From Bacteriovoracaceae bacterium (GTDB taxonomy: Bacteria > Bdellovibrionota > Bacteriovoracia > Bacteriovoracales > Bacteriovoracaceae): a stretch of 64,000 bases of DNA. The stretch is taken from assembly GCA_017858255.1 (NCBI GenBank), contig JAFMBV010000011.1, forward strand, positions 1 to 64,000, given 5' to 3'. This document shows, in pieces, positions 47,838 to 56,614 of the stretch (positions are counted from its first letter, which is position 1; the number at the start of each line of letters is the position of its first letter). A program made the position numbers and the translations under genes. The notes beneath the pieces were generated by a model. The model saw nothing but the letters and a program-made list of their open reading frames with translations. It searched no databases and had not been told where the DNA came from.

Positions 47838-48488
47838 AATATACTGATAAGGGAGAAATTGATGATTCTCTTTTAGCGTAAATCCGGCCTTTGATAATTC
47901 TTGGATAACCTGACTTTCTTCCAGTTTCATACTATCTCTTGGGCCTACAGGAAAATCTCCCTTTTTAAAATCGATGATAACCAATCGGCCATTTTTCCTA
48001 AGTTTCTTGCTGATATTTTTAAAATAAATCACACGATCAGATATGTGGTGGTAAGTGTCGACTGTAAGGATCATATCCACGGGACTTGGAATGAGTGGAT
48101 TAGAAGGGGTACCAAGTATACTCGTTAAATTATCAAGTCCTTCTTTAACTGCCCTCTTATTAAGGAAGTCTACAAGATTAGGTTCTATATCTATCGCCCA
48201 TACTTTGCCTTTGTTAGCTTTTTTCGCCAGGCGAATAGGGAAATAGCCTGTCGCTGAGCCGATATCAGCAATATGATGGTCTTTTTTTATGTTTAGAGTT
48301 TTCAAAACGAGGTCTGGCCTTTGCCAAACGTCCCTTTTTTTAGATTCAAATACTTTTTCCCACTTTTTAGCATCAGAGAATGAGTGATGCTTGTGATGAC
48401 CTTTTGGGTGGGCATGCTTTTTATGATGGCCTGTGTGAGAACAGGTAAAAAGAAAGAAAAGCATAGGTAGTAAAATTATGTTGTTCAT
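47820..48488 (-). CDS. Lipoprotein-type class I methyltransferase with His-rich linker
   Basis: 222 residues. The first 16 residues are a signal peptide ending in FLFTC, a probable lipobox. A linker of about 20 residues with nine His and several Lys follows (HTGHHKKHAHPKGHHKHH). The rest is a complete Rossmann methyltransferase: ADIGSATGYFPIRLA (SAM motif I), VWAIDIE (acidic loop), MILTVDTYHHI and LRKNGRLVIIDF. An exported SAM-dependent enzyme is unusual because SAM is cytoplasmic. The His-rich part suggests metal binding. Exact substrate unknown. Confidence 0.75.
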   Translation of the reverse strand: MNNIILLPMLFFLFTCSHTGHHKKHAHPKGHHKHHSFSDAKKWEKVFESKKRDVWQRPDLVLKTLNIKKDHHIADIGSATGYFPIRLAKKANKGKVWAIDIEPNLVDFLNKRAVKEGLDNLTSILGTPSNPLIPSPVDMILTVDTYHHISDRVIYFKNISKKLRKNGRLVIIDFKKGDFPVGPRDSMKLEESQVIQELSKAGFTLKENHQFLPYQYILVFSL

Positions 48489-48576
48489 AAAGAATCCTTG
48501 AGAAATGGAGCAGCGAGCTAGGCAAATAACCCTAATTAATTTAAGGTAAGATTGAATCGAAACAGGGAAAAATTCT

Positions 48577-49152
48577 ATGGAAGGTGCGTTAATTTTAGTT
48601 AAACATGCAATGCCCGCTGTTGTGGATAGTCTGGTTCCTCATGAATGGAAATTGGATGAGAGTGGTCAGGCACAGGCCGTAAAGTTCTCCCAATTTTTAA
48701 AAAATAACTTTGATCTGGATAAGATTATATATAGCTCGGATGAGCCCAAGGCGCTTCAGACCGCTGAGATTATTGCCGATACTTGTAAGTGTAAAGTTCA
48801 AAGCACTAATGAGCTAAGAGAGATTGATAGGGAACAAGCATCTCTCATGGAAAAATCCGAAAACACAAAGAAAGTCTTTGAAAAAGTTGATGAGGCCATA
48901 TGTGGCAAGGAATCAGCTGTGCAGGCCTTAGAGCGTTTTGAAAAAGGTATTAAGACGATTTTAGAGATAGGAATGGAGGAAGAGCGAGTTGTTGTGACTC
49001 ATGGAGCAGTTATGTCCCTCTTCTTAGCAAAATATAATAAAGAAATGAGTGCGTTCGACTACTGGGAGAAGTTAGAGTGGCCATCCTACGCTGTGGTAGA
49101 TGCTGGTAGCTTTAAAATCCTTGAATTTAATGGAAGACCACTTTTAAATTAA
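48577..49152 (+). CDS. Histidine phosphatase superfamily protein (SixA/phosphoglycerate-mutase-like)
   Basis: 191 residues. The catalytic N-terminal motif reads LVKHAMP, with Lys in place of the usual Arg of RHG but the phospho-accepting His retained. The second half has SSDEPKALQTAEII (proton-donor region), LREID and RVVVTHGAVMSLFLA with the second catalytic His. The size and form suit a small phosphatase; the substrate is open. The Arg-to-Lys change also occurs in some relatives. Convergent with the following gene, with overlapping stops. Confidence 0.75.
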   Translation: MEGALILVKHAMPAVVDSLVPHEWKLDESGQAQAVKFSQFLKNNFDLDKIIYSSDEPKALQTAEIIADTCKCKVQSTNELREIDREQASLMEKSENTKKVFEKVDEAICGKESAVQALERFEKGIKTILEIGMEEERVVVTHGAVMSLFLAKYNKEMSAFDYWEKLEWPSYAVVDAGSFKILEFNGRPLLN

Positions 49153-51074
49153 AAAAGCTTTTTAAATAGTTTTTTCGCCTTGCCTTCCAGCTTCTTAGTA
49201 TTCTTCTTGATGCTATTCTTTTGCTGGCCTTTTAAGCCTGCTAAAAGGTCTTTAAGGTCACCCTTAAGCTGATCTTTTTGTTTGTTAAGTGTTTGATCAA
49301 GCTGACCTTTAATCTTTTTAACTTCGCTCTCATATTTTTTTCTTTGAGGTTCGATCTTGGCCATTAACTTTTTCTTTAAGTCTCGTTTCGCGTTTGCGAC
49401 CCTCTGACCTAATTCTTTTTTGAAGCCTTGGGCAAGCTCATTTCCAATATTGGAGCTAAATTTCCATTTAAGTTGTTCCCACTTCCCTTTTGCAGACCCC
49501 TGGAGAGTTAATGCCCGCATATTTTGAAGTGAGCTTGTAACGATTTCCTTAACAAGATCTTTCTTTGCAGACACTTCAAATTTAGGATTGTTGATCTTTG
49601 CTGAGAGTATAACATTTACCTCTTCACCGGCCTTGTCAGCATTAAAGCTTAGTGCTCCAGGTGAGGTCATAAGCTTAAGAGAAAGATCTGAAGATTTACT
49701 TAGACTCTGCTCTTTAAAAGGAAATTTTGAAATATTAAGATTTAATTTTTGTTTTGGAACTTCATCCCTGTGATCAACAGTCCCATTCAGGCTCATCCCA
49801 AATAGACCTTGTTTTGGGAATTCGCCTTTAATTCCTATCTTTACAGGTTTATCAATAATTTGAGGTGCAGATGTTATATCTGTAATCTGTCCCTCCAAGT
49901 TACCGCCGTAAGAGGACTTGCCGGCCTGGGAAGATATCTTAATTTTCTTAATCCAAAATTTTGGGTTTTCCCCAACAACTGGAAAGAGATAATTTTTTCC
50001 TTCACCTCTTTTTCTAGCAATAAGGTCCGTAGGCTTTCTTTGTTCCTTTGGAGGTGGCATATACTCTTTTGCGATCTCGGAATATTTTCTATACTTTGCG
50101 ACATTTGTCCCAAAGTAAGTACCAAAGAGAGAAAAGGCGAGTTTTTCTGGATCGAGATTAGGAACACCAGCTTTGCTTTGAAGCTTCTGCATATCCTCTT
50201 CTATCCATGTATCAATATTTTTAGAAATCCCTTCAATCTTTAAAACATCGGCTTTAATGGACTTTATATCGTCCTCGTATCTTTTTGCCGTAGATTTTGT
50301 TTTCTTAACCAGCTCATTTAAATCCTTTAAGGAGCCAATAGGGTTTGATTTATTCCATTTAAAGCTTTTGGCGGATTCTTTTATTTTTTTAAACTCTTCT
50401 TGGCTTTTTAATTCACTAATTTTTTTCTTATAGAATTCTTCTTTGCCTTTAAGGTCAGCTTCTAATTCTTTAATTTTCTTCTCGGTCGTTAACTCTGACT
50501 TAATTTCTTTTAGTTCATCTTTTGCATTATTACCTGCGAGTACATTGGCGACATTCCCAAGAGCGTTGCCCTGAAAGTTTTCTTGAGCAGCTTTGATTGT
50601 AGATTCTTCAAGCTTTGCTAATGATTCATTCTTACTCTTTGCGGGAACTGGGAATATCTTGCCAGGCTTCTTTCTCGGAGTACCCCATTCAATTCCGGTT
50701 ATCTCTGAAGTCTCCACAATGAATTTTGCTTTAAGTAATTCATATGTGTTGAGATTAAATTGGATATTCTTGATTCCAAGGAGATTTAGAGAAGGATTCT
50801 CTTTATCCGTTATTTCTAGGCCACCTAGAACCAATGAACCCTGGAAAAAGGAGAGCCTGAGCTTCTTAAGGTTTACTTCGGCGCCATGGGCCTGCTCGAT
50901 TGACCACACCAGAGCTTTTCGTAAGTGATTATCTAGGGCAAATTTTCCATAGAGAAATATTGCCAGTGTGATTACGACAATAGGGACGATTGCACCCCAA
51001 CGTATGGGACCGCTTTTCTTTGCAGTTTTTGTCGTTATATTACGTTTTTTGGGTTTATCCGTAGAGACTGTCAT
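49149..51074 (-). CDS. TIGR03545-family membrane-anchored AsmA-like protein
   Basis: 641 residues. A Lys-rich cytoplasmic start is followed by one transmembrane helix (IVPIVVITLAIFLYGKFAL), then the family's first domain (HLRKALVWSIEQAHGAEVNL, FFQGSLVLGGLEITD). Then come a long Lys/Glu-rich coiled coil (about 150-320), a beta-rich AsmA-like part and a second very basic coiled coil at the C-terminus. TIGR03545 genes are regularly paired with TIGR03546 genes, as here: it overlaps the upstream partner by 20 bases. Likely envelope or lipid-transport role; not experimentally defined. Confidence 0.85.
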   Translation of the reverse strand: MTVSTDKPKKRNITTKTAKKSGPIRWGAIVPIVVITLAIFLYGKFALDNHLRKALVWSIEQAHGAEVNLKKLRLSFFQGSLVLGGLEITDKENPSLNLLGIKNIQFNLNTYELLKAKFIVETSEITGIEWGTPRKKPGKIFPVPAKSKNESLAKLEESTIKAAQENFQGNALGNVANVLAGNNAKDELKEIKSELTTEKKIKELEADLKGKEEFYKKKISELKSQEEFKKIKESAKSFKWNKSNPIGSLKDLNELVKKTKSTAKRYEDDIKSIKADVLKIEGISKNIDTWIEEDMQKLQSKAGVPNLDPEKLAFSLFGTYFGTNVAKYRKYSEIAKEYMPPPKEQRKPTDLIARKRGEGKNYLFPVVGENPKFWIKKIKISSQAGKSSYGGNLEGQITDITSAPQIIDKPVKIGIKGEFPKQGLFGMSLNGTVDHRDEVPKQKLNLNISKFPFKEQSLSKSSDLSLKLMTSPGALSFNADKAGEEVNVILSAKINNPKFEVSAKKDLVKEIVTSSLQNMRALTLQGSAKGKWEQLKWKFSSNIGNELAQGFKKELGQRVANAKRDLKKKLMAKIEPQRKKYESEVKKIKGQLDQTLNKQKDQLKGDLKDLLAGLKGQQKNSIKKNTKKLEGKAKKLFKKLF

Positions 51075-51579
51075 ATTTGTAATACCATTTGAAGAGGGAT
51101 GTCGCTTGAACGGCCTTCCAGATCTTTGTTTCTTTGATTCTGTTGACCACGGTCTCGCGATATTTTGTGATGAGTATTTTACTGATAATAAAAATGAATG
51201 GCGTAAGGGCCAAGCCTAGGACACCTGCACCCATGACAATGGTGTTATTAAACTTTGTCAGTGGAACGAGTGGCATATTAAAAAGGGTTGTCCAAAGAGA
51301 GGTAAGACCAGGGTTTAGAAGGATTTTCTCTCCAATGGTATGAAAGGCAGGATCGAGGAGATAGGCCACAAAACTGAAGAAGAAAGAGCTGATAAAGACA
51401 GCGCCAATTTGAACCCTAAAGATAAGGGCAAATAAAATAATGCATAACCCCTGAAGGCTCAATAGAGGTGACATCCCTAAAACGAATCCGAGAGCAACTC
51501 CCATACTCAATGAAATAGTACCCGTATCAGAATTAAGAAGCTTTAAAAATCCAAAAATCTGCTTAAGTAAAAGTGTCAT
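51055..51579 (-). CDS. TIGR03546-family DUF2062 membrane protein
   Basis: 174 residues with three or four membrane helices and the DUF2062 pattern: SMGVALGFVLGMSPLLSLQGL, then RVQIGAVFISSFFFS. It precedes and overlaps the TIGR03545 gene, the standard pair. Function unknown, presumably acting together with that protein in the inner membrane. Confidence 0.85.
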   Translation of the reverse strand: MTLLLKQIFGFLKLLNSDTGTISLSMGVALGFVLGMSPLLSLQGLCIILFALIFRVQIGAVFISSFFFSFVAYLLDPAFHTIGEKILLNPGLTSLWTTLFNMPLVPLTKFNNTIVMGAGVLGLALTPFIFIISKILITKYRETVVNRIKETKIWKAVQATSLFKWYYKYDSLYG

Positions 51580-51685
51580 AAGACCCCGTTGAAATGGACC
51601 CTACGAGGCTAAATGGTTTTGTTAGTTTCGTCTAGGCTGAAAGGTTTAACGTGCCTGTAAATGGGACGGAGCGCAAACTGCTGAA

Positions 51686-52672
51686 GTGGCAGAGAAGACT
51701 TATGGTGCACACCTCTTGTATCCTTTTTACATGAGTTTACTATCGAGTAAGAAAATGGATTTCCTGTCATTTTTCCTCCCTGGAATATTGGCGATACTTG
51801 GTTTGAATTTTTTTAAAAATGAAGGCCTATTAAATATGGGACTTTTGGTCGCCGCTTATTATTTGGCCGATGCAGGTCATGTCTACACGACCATATTTCG
51901 CTATGGTTTTAAAAGTAAGGAGGACTTTAAGCAGATCTTCTACCCACTCATAATTTTTTCCGTACTATTTTATGGTGCTTTTGCTTACTCTCTCCCATAT
52001 GTTTAGACTTTAGTCATTTATGCTACTTTTATTCATAATTTAAAACAGTCTTTTGGTATATCCATTTGGTATGGGAAAATATCTGGCGAAAGCCGAAACA
52101 GGCTTTTTAAGCCTCTCTTTTATTTATTAAATACAGTGGCCTTGATTTCCTTTCACTTCAGAAGTGATTTTCCGATCACTGATACTTATCCTTTAAAATA
52201 TCTTTTTTTCTTTCAATCACCAAAAATCTTGTTTTACTTGCAAGTCTTTTATTGTTCCCTGATCTTTATGTTAATCGCAGAAAGGTTAAGAAATGGGAGA
52301 TCATTATTTTCCATCACATTTCCTTTGGTGATGACTTTTTTATATTTCTATAGTTTCTTTCTCTCTAAGAATGTGAATGAAATTTTTGTTCCTTTGATCC
52401 TCTCTCATGGTGTGGCGTACATTTCTCTAATTGAAAAAAGCCGAAAAGCCATTTTTAATAAAAGCTGTTTAATTGGAGTTGTCTTTGTGATTATATTTGG
52501 GGGACTTGCTGATTATTATTTAATGGAAAAAATTATCTTCTACTCTGTGAATATATTTCTCCACCATGTGGGGCGCTCCTTAATCCTAGGAGCTCTTTTT
52601 ACACACTATTTCTTAGATGGAATTTTGTGGAAGAGAGACCATCCACAGGGATCACTTCTTTATGCTTCTTAA
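51686..52672 (+). pseudogene. Polytopic membrane protein gene interrupted by one in-frame TAG
   Basis: A GTG start at 51686 (weakly supported) opens a frame that stops at TAG 52004-52006 and then continues in the same frame, without another stop, to 52672. Translation across the stop reads SLPYV-stop-TLVIYATFIHNLKQSFGI, and hydrophobic helices continue on both sides. Together 328 residues with about nine membrane segments; motifs are YYLADAGHVYTTIFRYGF, NLKQSFG and a C-terminal HYFLDGILWKR. Family not identified. Only a single base separates the two parts from one intact gene: CAG (Gln) to TAG would explain it. Confidence 0.7.
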
Positions 52673-53740
52673 TGATTGAAATGTTTTCTTAAGCACTCTT
52701 GCCATCAACTCTGGCAAAGGAAAGAGCATTATAAAGTAGAGGTCAAAGATTAAGGGGTTTTCGAAAAAAAACTTATCAAATTGTGCTCCTAGATAAAGAA
52801 GGAGTATATGGTATATATAAGTCAGTCCAAAATGAGAATTCCAGTATAGCTTTCTTAAATTTCTAAAGAGCCATTTCTTTGAGATTAAGACATTAAAGGA
52901 TTTTATAAGACTAATCCTCAAAATAAATAAAACCCAAACAAAGTAAGACCAAAATTCCATTGGGGCGAGATTTAGCATTTGGCAATAAAACTTAGATCCA
53001 ATGTGAACATCATAGAGACTACCTGGATAGAAACTAATAAGAGCGAAGAGACTTAAGCATAAAATAACAGGCCAAAAAAACTTTTCCCAACTTTGAAACG
53101 TTTCAAATTGTCCGATATTTTCTCTTACGACTTCTCCTCCATGATAAAAAAGTATTGGCAGAGCAAGCCAAGGAAACAATGGCCATGCACCACTTCCTCC
53201 ACTACTGCATGTTGACCATAACATGCCATTAAAAATATTAAGGGAAGAGTTACTTTGAATAATATTTGGTTGAATGAAGAGTAGGAGTCCACTAACAAGA
53301 ATGAGCGCTTTCTTAGATGTGGAAGAAAATTTACGACTAAAACGAATAACGAGGAAACTTATCGCCAAAAAGGGGTATATATCCCATTCAATGCTTTTTA
53401 AAATCATGCTTGGCTCATTGAAGTTGGCCGTTACGATTATATGGCCGAAAATAAAAAGCAGGAGATATAAGGTAAAAGTATCAAAGGACTTCTTTCGTAT
53501 TCCCCATAAGAAAAATGAAAGTGCAATGATGGTCTGACCGCTAAAGGGGATCCAGCGAGAATAAATATCAAAATATGGGAAAATATTAGTCTTTTCAGTT
53601 AATGGGAAATTTAATGTATAGAAGATAAATTCATTTGCGTGGAAAGATATGATTGCCACCATACTCATGAGGCGCAGGAGATCTAAAAGATAGAAGTATC
53701 TTCTTTCATGGTGAATATTTGGTTCGGTGATATCACTCAT
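52652..53740 (-). CDS. Acyltransferase-3/HGSNAT-like membrane protein
   Basis: 362 residues, about ten transmembrane helices. N-terminal YLLDLLRLMSMVAIISFHANEF fits the first helix of the acyltransferase-3 / DUF1624-like group (conserved D-x-R-L and a His after the helix). The middle has WPLFPWLALPILFYHGG, as in heparan-alpha-glucosaminide N-acetyltransferase relatives. Probably transfers an acyl group to a surface sugar or lipid. Last gene of the 57381-52652 minus-strand operon; it overlaps the 3' end of the interrupted membrane gene by 21 bases on the other strand. Confidence 0.65.
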   Translation of the reverse strand: MSDITEPNIHHERRYFYLLDLLRLMSMVAIISFHANEFIFYTLNFPLTEKTNIFPYFDIYSRWIPFSGQTIIALSFFLWGIRKKSFDTFTLYLLLFIFGHIIVTANFNEPSMILKSIEWDIYPFLAISFLVIRFSRKFSSTSKKALILVSGLLLFIQPNIIQSNSSLNIFNGMLWSTCSSGGSGAWPLFPWLALPILFYHGGEVVRENIGQFETFQSWEKFFWPVILCLSLFALISFYPGSLYDVHIGSKFYCQMLNLAPMEFWSYFVWVLFILRISLIKSFNVLISKKWLFRNLRKLYWNSHFGLTYIYHILLLYLGAQFDKFFFENPLIFDLYFIMLFPLPELMARVLKKTFQSLRSIKK

Positions 53741-53749
53741 TTACATCTT

Positions 53750-54430
53750 TTAAGGATAATAAATTATAACTTCATGATTATTTGTTATTTCGATTTTATC
53801 TAAAGGAAGTCTGGTTTCCATTCCAATTCTATAAATGATTTTTAAGAGAGGTGCTGGTAACCATTCCGCTTGAACATTGTTTAAACGATAAAAGACGCTA
53901 CTTAGAGCACCTTTGGTAAAATAATTCCTTTGATAATCTACAAACTCTTGAAAAATAAAGTGTTTGTTCTTTGTTAAAGGGAAGTTCTCTAAAGCTCCTT
54001 TGTTTTTTTGAACTGTATAAGTACTTGTTTCATCGCTACATATTAAAGTCTCCTGATCTTCGTGACAGGGACCTTCTTTGTCTGAGCGCCAGATAACAAA
54101 GTGACCAGGGTTTTCTTTTTGATGATACCTTAGGACATAAAATATTTTATCTGTCTTCTGATTGTGGCCAATACCCCATAGTATTTCCCTTTTGTTGAGA
54201 ACACTTCCTTTAATAAACCAATGTTGGTGTTGCTTTAGCATGTATTCAAATTTTTGATTATTGAATGTTGTTTCCCAAGAATAGATATTCTTGTTGAACC
54301 ATTTTGAAAAGGAACTTAAGTAGTGTGAGTAATATTCCTTGTCCTCTACCAGTTTTTGAACAAGCTTAGTGTGGGCCATAGACTGCCCAGTATTTAGAAT
54401 CAGAATTAACAAGATGAATCTATTGACCAT
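53750..54430 (-). CDS. Secreted hypothetical protein (226 aa)
   Basis: Signal peptide MVNRFILLILILNTGQSMA. Mature part of about 207 residues, rich in aromatic residues and Lys, with a Cys pair in GPCHEDQETLICSDE. No known domain. Its start overlaps the end of the spermidine-synthase-like gene by 11 bases, and the acyltransferase-like gene follows after 9 bases. It therefore belongs to the same operon and may be the periplasmic partner (inference). Confidence 0.65.
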   Translation of the reverse strand: MVNRFILLILILNTGQSMAHTKLVQKLVEDKEYYSHYLSSFSKWFNKNIYSWETTFNNQKFEYMLKQHQHWFIKGSVLNKREILWGIGHNQKTDKIFYVLRYHQKENPGHFVIWRSDKEGPCHEDQETLICSDETSTYTVQKNKGALENFPLTKNKHFIFQEFVDYQRNYFTKGALSSVFYRLNNVQAEWLPAPLLKIIYRIGMETRLPLDKIEITNNHEVIIYYP

Positions 54431-55988
54431 AAAATAAACTTATCGGTTTAAGGGTTTTCTCTAGTGGTTTAAATAGGTGTTTTAGGGATACTAAATTTAA
54501 GGTGGTTGAAAGTTTTAAATTGGGATTCATTTTATCGTAATGGAACTTTAACTCTCTCTGATTTACTTCACCGTAAATAAAGGAGCTATAAGGGCCAAAA
54601 GGTAATAAGGATTTAAAGCCAGACTTATGTAATGTCTTGGTCACTCTATGGGCCAAGGGGGATGCCTCGCCTTGTAATTTGTCTGTTAATGGAAAGTCCA
54701 TGACGATAAAACCATCTTTCGCCAATCTTCTATGAACAACTTGATAAAATTCTTGGCTATAAAGAGATAACAACTCGTCACTATAAGGATAGGGGAAATC
54801 AATAAATATCGCATCAAATACTGCGCTACTTTTTCTTATGTAATTAAAACCATCCTCGGTAATTAAATTATATTTGTCTTTTTGGTTCAAAACACCTTGA
54901 TTAAGGTAGATGAGAGCTGGCACTTCTTTTGAAATATTTAAAACCTCAAAATCTAATTCAACGAGAGTAACATCTGTTGATGGGAAGTTTCTTAAAATAT
55001 AACTTAATAAGATGCCATCACCACCCCCGAGGATGAGAACCTTTTTAGGAAGAGTTTGGCTGAGATTAAGAGCCCCAAATAACATACTTTCGTGATAAGT
55101 AGGGGAACTCATAAAATCAAACTGGGGCTTATGATTGAGGTAAAGAGTGAAATTACCGGGAGAAAGACTATTTTTTAGGGGCTTTTCTCTAACCAGATGA
55201 ATATCTTGATAGGGGCTTTTAATAGTCGTAATTTCTCCAACACTATTCACTGTTTTATTAAAGTCTTTAAGCTCATGCCAGTGGTTAACTTTTAGGCCAA
55301 AGTAATAAGCACCAAGAAAGGATTTTACTAATGGAACAGTATAATTTCCTACGAAAAATAATAGAATGATCGGAAGTATGGTTATCCATATTTTTGAAAA
55401 TTTTCTTGATAAGTATAAATAGCCAAATAAAGTCGACAGACTAATGAAAATGCCAAAGAAAATTAGACCACTCAAATTTACCTGAAGTCCTATTAAATGA
55501 TTTAATATTGGGCCTGCAAGTAGCGCCCCAAAGTAATTGGAAAATAGAATAACATTCTTATTCTCTGATCCAATTTTTAGAAATATTGGAAGCTGGGCAC
55601 CAGTGAATAGGCCGATGAAGCTAACCGCTATTAGTCCAATTATTGCCGTGGGAATGAAGCTAATATCCTGTGGGCTGACAGGGGCATAGAAGCCTTTTGC
55701 TGTCACAATATAGAGGTAGAGATAGAGCATTATGGGTGCCGTCGCTCCGGTGAATAGTGTGCCCCATTCCAGTTTAATTAATTGTTTGATCTTATCTTGA
55801 TAAAGCTCTTTTGGCCGAATGAAATAAGCTCCTGCACCCATTAGCAGCAAGTAGAGTCCAAGGCCTAGGGATTGATAGAACGTTTCCTCCCCAGTTATCT
55901 GACTGAGTTCTTTTGTCATTAGGAGGTAAAAGTAAAGACTAGATAAACTCGTACTAATATTAACAATTAAGAAAGTTATATTTTTCAT
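54420..55988 (-). CDS. Membrane-embedded spermidine-synthase-like protein with altered active site
   Basis: 522 residues. Residues 1-230 are about seven transmembrane helices; 240-522 is the aminopropyltransferase fold: SPYQDIHLV, YLNHKPQFDFMSSPTYHESM, LILGGGDG (321-325), TLVELD (Glu344), EDGFNYI (Asp379), then FIDFPYPYSDELLSLYS. In true SpeE this last block is D-x-x-D-P; here Asp397 is kept but the general-base Asp is Tyr400. The substrate-binding LDG and DE residues before YHE are also changed. The Rossmann fold should hold dcSAM/SAM, but classical spermidine synthesis is unlikely. Second of three overlapping genes in the operon. Confidence 0.8.
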   Translation of the reverse strand: MKNITFLIVNISTSLSSLYFYLLMTKELSQITGEETFYQSLGLGLYLLLMGAGAYFIRPKELYQDKIKQLIKLEWGTLFTGATAPIMLYLYLYIVTAKGFYAPVSPQDISFIPTAIIGLIAVSFIGLFTGAQLPIFLKIGSENKNVILFSNYFGALLAGPILNHLIGLQVNLSGLIFFGIFISLSTLFGYLYLSRKFSKIWITILPIILLFFVGNYTVPLVKSFLGAYYFGLKVNHWHELKDFNKTVNSVGEITTIKSPYQDIHLVREKPLKNSLSPGNFTLYLNHKPQFDFMSSPTYHESMLFGALNLSQTLPKKVLILGGGDGILLSYILRNFPSTDVTLVELDFEVLNISKEVPALIYLNQGVLNQKDKYNLITEDGFNYIRKSSAVFDAIFIDFPYPYSDELLSLYSQEFYQVVHRRLAKDGFIVMDFPLTDKLQGEASPLAHRVTKTLHKSGFKSLLPFGPYSSFIYGEVNQRELKFHYDKMNPNLKLSTTLNLVSLKHLFKPLEKTLKPISLFYGQ

Positions 55989-56614
55989 AAAACCTTCTGT
56001 AGATAAAGGTCAGATAAAAACTGATTTATTTCTAAGTGATAATAAGTAAACAGGACTCCTATGATAATAGGCACTGGGGTGAGCCATTTAATAGACTTTT
56101 TGCTTCTGACCAAACTAAGAGCAAAGGTTAAGTTTAGGCAGCTTATAAGAATGGTTGTCGCCCCTAGACCAATCGTTCGAAGGAAAAATAATGGAATGAG
56201 GATAGAAGCTAGAAACATTCCAATATAGTCCCAGGCCAAAACCTCATGGTCTCTATCTTCGTTTAGCTTAAAGAGAAGTGGTAATTCAAAGCCAGATAGA
56301 ACACCCACGAGGATGATAAAAGTATTACAAAGAATCATTGAGTGACTCATGAGAATAAATATTGGTCCTAACAATCCTGCAGCAAATAGGGCCAATTCAA
56401 TTCTAAACAATATTGCAAGGGGACTCTTGTTAATGAACTTCTGCGATAAAAGGGAGCCAACCCCAAGGGAAAAGGTGAAAAGTGATACTGTCAGATTGTA
56501 TTTAAATACCTGGCCACCCTGAATCGCCGTTGCCGCTTTGATAAAGATAAACTCATAGGCCAAAGAACAAAGGGCAAAAAAGAAAGAATAAATATTTCCA
56601 GAGAGTCTGTTCAC
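55985..56614 (-). CDS. Membrane protein, half-length relative of the membrane part of spermidine-synthase-like proteins
   Basis: 209 residues from a GTG that overlaps the upstream stop (GTGA), and ending in ATGA with the next start. Six hydrophobic helices. ALCSLAYEFIFIKAATAIQG and SLFTFSLGVGSLLSQKF resemble the first helices of the transporter-like domain usually fused in front of the synthase domain. So the full transporter-like unit seems split over this gene and the N-terminus of the next. They probably form one complex. Confidence 0.7.
   Translation of the reverse strand: MNRLSGNIYSFFFALCSLAYEFIFIKAATAIQGGQVFKYNLTVSLFTFSLGVGSLLSQKFINKSPLAILFRIELALFAAGLLGPIFILMSHSMILCNTFIILVGVLSGFELPLLFKLNEDRDHEVLAWDYIGMFLASILIPLFFLRTIGLGATTILISCLNLTFALSLVRSKKSIKWLTPVPIIIGVLFTYYHLEINQFLSDLYLQKVL

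Noticed and set aside
48577-49152. VKHAMP in the histidine phosphatase as an inactivated enzyme
   Set aside because: The catalytic His residues are present, and Lys for Arg at this position is seen in relatives, so loss of activity is not a safe claim.
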